Shown here piece by piece: positions 63,101 to 64,000 of a stretch of DNA of 64,000 bases (its first letter is position 1; every line of letters begins with the position of its first letter). This stretch comes from Pedobacter sp. (lineage in GTDB: Bacteria; Bacteroidota; Bacteroidia; Sphingobacteriales; Sphingobacteriaceae). The stretch is taken from contig JAVHXV010000003.1 in NCBI GenBank assembly GCA_031119475.1, forward strand, positions 1 to 64,000. Direction: 5' to 3'. The translations under genes and the position numbers were made by a program. Under the pieces are notes generated by a model. The model saw only the letters and a program-made list of their open reading frames with translations, was not told the origin of the DNA and searched no databases.

Positions 63101-63287
63101 CAGCGCCCAATCCAAAGCCCAGGGCCTTTAAAAAGTCGCGGCGTGGTGTAACTGTACTTAATCCTGCTTCACTTAAAACATCTTCAATTGGAAGCGACTC
63201 TGCGAATTCGTTTTTGTTGTTTTCAACAAATTCTGGAGTTTTATTCAACTCCTCTAAGCCTTTCCAGTATTTTTTATTGCTTTCCAT
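60189..63287 (-). CDS. actB: alternative complex III iron-sulfur / molybdopterin-like subunit ActB
   Basis: A 1032-residue periplasmic subunit. A Tat-like signal starts with the RR pair at 49-50 (TPRRDFLKALGFGLGAVTLA), followed at Cys68 by a lipoprotein-like LAAC. The N-terminal two thirds (about 75-740) is a molybdopterin-oxidoreductase fold, in ACIII known to be without cofactor. The C-terminal third is a ferredoxin-like domain with four cysteine clusters (ACTGCGSCIVAC; CQHCDHAPCETVCP; CVGTRYCANNCP; CSMCIQRIQ ... CQQACSANAI). It wires electrons between quinone site and hemes. Confidence 0.95.
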   Translation of the reverse strand: MESNKKYWKGLEELNKTPEFVENNKNEFAESLPIEDVLSEAGLSTVTPRRDFLKALGFGLGAVTLAACQKAPVHKSIPYLVRPEEVVPGIPNYYVSTFKGNSVLVKTVVGRPIKIEPNPKAGAFNRGTDAQAQASVLDLYDVSKLKNPLKAKAETTWSTLDAFVKGELNKVQASGKKIRIVASTLNSPSAKSVIADFAAKYPTTKLVQYDAVSYTGIIKANENSFGKAVLPKYNFDKADLIVSFAADFLGTWINCEEYTAQYASNRDYKSLEGKKMSRHFQFETGMSLTGTNADTRVPIKLSEEGPALIALYNAITGKNLPGGALPNNVTADKAIKLVAKELIQNAGKALVVCGSNDVSTQILVNAINAAIGSYGTTIDLDNACKRFEGNDAEFAELINEMNRGEVGAVFFMDSNPAYDAINTKAFTDALAKVSLKVSFADRADETADLCDVVAITPNYLESWGDANTYEGTYSIVQPTINPVFNSRQAEQSLLIWSDNAVQDYYQYVRNNWEKNILPAVGKTWNELLQTGVFSAAAKPAGAYSFALALDAVAASIGASSKALVKSGKNEVELHVYESIPMRDGRYANNAYLQELPDPVTKVTWDNYIAVAPKQAEAWGFKEFDLVSIKANGTEVILPLLIQPGQAMGTASVALGYGRTKAGKAGNNVGKNVYPFVSFANGTLKYGTTATLASAGGREELAQTQTHHSFEGRNIIRETTLKDYLKDPASGSGNHHKHKVYDLWTTDKYEKLGNDWVMAIDLNACTGCGSCIVACNVENNIPVVGKDEVRRRREMHWIRIDRYYSYNQEAGAHAEGHGGHEASSINAVTEEKEIAHLEAGQMNNVSVVHQPMLCQHCDHAPCETVCPVLATVHSSDGLNHMAYNRCVGTRYCANNCPYKVRRFNWFNYWNDSRFDNYLQNEFTQLVLNPDVTTRSRGVMEKCSMCIQRIQAGKLEAKLEKRALKDGDIQMACQQACSANAIIFGDKNDPNSEVAKALRSERIYYVLEEINVQPGIGYMTKVRNIDSETKEVHA

Positions 63288-63333
63288 TTAAGCTATATTA
63301 CTGTTTATCGAACGTTCTTGTTAAACTCTTTTA

Positions 63334-64000
63334 TTAATAGTGGCATTTACCGCACTCAAGGCCACCCAACATGGCAGGTGTAATTTTTTCGCCTTTTTTG
63401 ATCTTCTCATGCGCCTTGATGATGTTTGCATAGAAAGCATCGTTTTTCTTACCAGAGATATCGGCATCCCTGTGGCAGTTGATACACCATTTCATGGTCA
63501 GTGGAGAATACTGATAGATTTCTTCCATCGTGTTAACCGGACCATGGCAAGCAAAACAAACTGGGTCTTCTGCTTTGATCCCTTTTTCTTTTCTGATGGC
63601 CTGCTCGCCAACTACGACGTGCTGAGAGTGGTTGAAGTAAGCAAAATCTGGCAAGTTGTGTACACGTACCCACTCGATCGGCTTTTCTTTTGTCTTATCG
63701 TAGGTCTGCTTTTCTGCATCGTAGCCCAATGCGTTGTAGATTTTCTGAATTTCAGGAGAAATCTGTCCATCTTCTTTTCTGGCCTGTACGCTTTTGTGGC
63801 AGTTCATACATACGTTAAGCGAAGGGATGGTAGAGTTTTTAGACTTGAAGGCACCAACATGGCAATATTGGCAATCGATCTGGTTGATCCCCGCATGCAG
63901 CTCATGTGAGAATTTGATCGGCTGTGTTGGCTGATAGCCCGTGTGGACACCAGTTTCCCACATGCCCATCCATCCGAATGAACCCAATACGATGATGAGG
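63334..64000 (-). CDS. actA: alternative complex III pentaheme cytochrome c ActA (5' end outside window)
   Basis: The visible part encodes about 222 residues and contains five CxxCH heme motifs (CQYCH, CMNCH, CFACH, CINCH, CGKCH), matching the pentaheme ActA subunit. The reading frame continues to the window edge through LIIVLGSFGWMGMW, the end of an N-terminal membrane helix, so the true start lies beyond 64000. It is the first gene of actABCDEF and is separated from actB by 46 bp. Confidence 0.94.
   Translation of the reverse strand, partial: LIIVLGSFGWMGMWETGVHTGYQPTQPIKFSHELHAGINQIDCQYCHVGAFKSKNSTIPSLNVCMNCHKSVQARKEDGQISPEIQKIYNALGYDAEKQTYDKTKEKPIEWVRVHNLPDFAYFNHSQHVVVGEQAIRKEKGIKAEDPVCFACHGPVNTMEEIYQYSPLTMKWCINCHRDADISGKKNDAFYANIIKAHEKIKKGEKITPAMLGGLECGKCHY

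Overview
This 64 kb stretch is the chromosome of a Bacteroidota bacterium, most likely a Sphingobacteriaceae member of the Pedobacter type. The evidence is a complete gldKLMN type IX secretion/gliding core plus a PorW/SprE-like lipoprotein, a SusC/SusD pair with its own ECF sigma factor and FecR anti-sigma factor, many DUF families typical of the phylum, TAnnTTTG-type -7 boxes instead of E. coli-like promoters, and an alternative complex III plus heme-copper oxidase gene cluster. This is inference from gene content; no rRNA gene is present. I saw no tRNA, CRISPR array, prophage or transposase.

Layout. 1-0.7 kb: two small membrane proteins, probably the leading part of an F-type ATP synthase operon running off the left edge. 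0.8-7.7 kb (+): porW-like lipoprotein, class A penicillin-binding protein, uvrC. 7.8-12.5 kb (-): gldK-gldL-gldM-gldN. 12.7-14.5 kb (-): DUF4271 membrane protein and hemD. 14.8-19.6 kb (+): hemW, a sterol-desaturase-family protein overlapping an SDR dehydrogenase, a fasciclin protein and a JmjC-like cupin. 19.9-26.7 kb: NTF2-like protein, PfkB kinase with DUF2809, a VWA/AAA+ pair, a metallophosphoesterase and a UbiA-like membrane protein. 26.9-31.3 kb (-): a lipoprotein of the S9 peptidase fold that lacks its catalytic Ser and His, then a sensor kinase and a response regulator. 31.6-35.8 kb: TPR protein, DUF4286, OmpA-like lipoprotein, DUF2461 and a small CxxC membrane protein. 35.9-45.3 kb (-): ECF sigma, FecR, SusC, SusD, zinc metallohydrolase lipoprotein and DUF4302 lipoprotein. 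45.5-47.5 kb (-): an unrecognised HExxH lipoprotein and a small secreted partner. 47.8-64 kb (-): respiratory supercluster actA-F, ctaC, ctaD, then ctaA, ctaB, two subunit III genes, subunit IV, a Sco-like protein and DUF420.

The respiratory genes form one electron path: quinol is oxidised by ActA-F, electrons pass to the CuA site of CtaC and on to CtaD; ctaA/ctaB make heme A, and DUF420 and Sco-like proteins are assembly factors. The sigma/FecR/SusC block reads as a substrate-sensing outer-membrane uptake system.

The most unusual signals are not genes. Many intergenic gaps are filled by phase-locked 7-bp or 8-bp repeat arrays, each gap with its own theme (AACTNNN, GANNAAA, NNNNAAC, GGTTAAYT, ATCANCTC). 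Several arrays abut or supply the stop codon of the neighbouring gene. Perfect palindromes also occur, one encoding the C-terminus of a protein, and there is a hairpin/minisatellite composite between two convergent genes. At protein level, the strongest observations are a C-terminal domain shared by the two lipoproteins of the SusCD locus, an S9 protein without catalytic residues next to a kinase, and a Sco protein with no cysteine at all.
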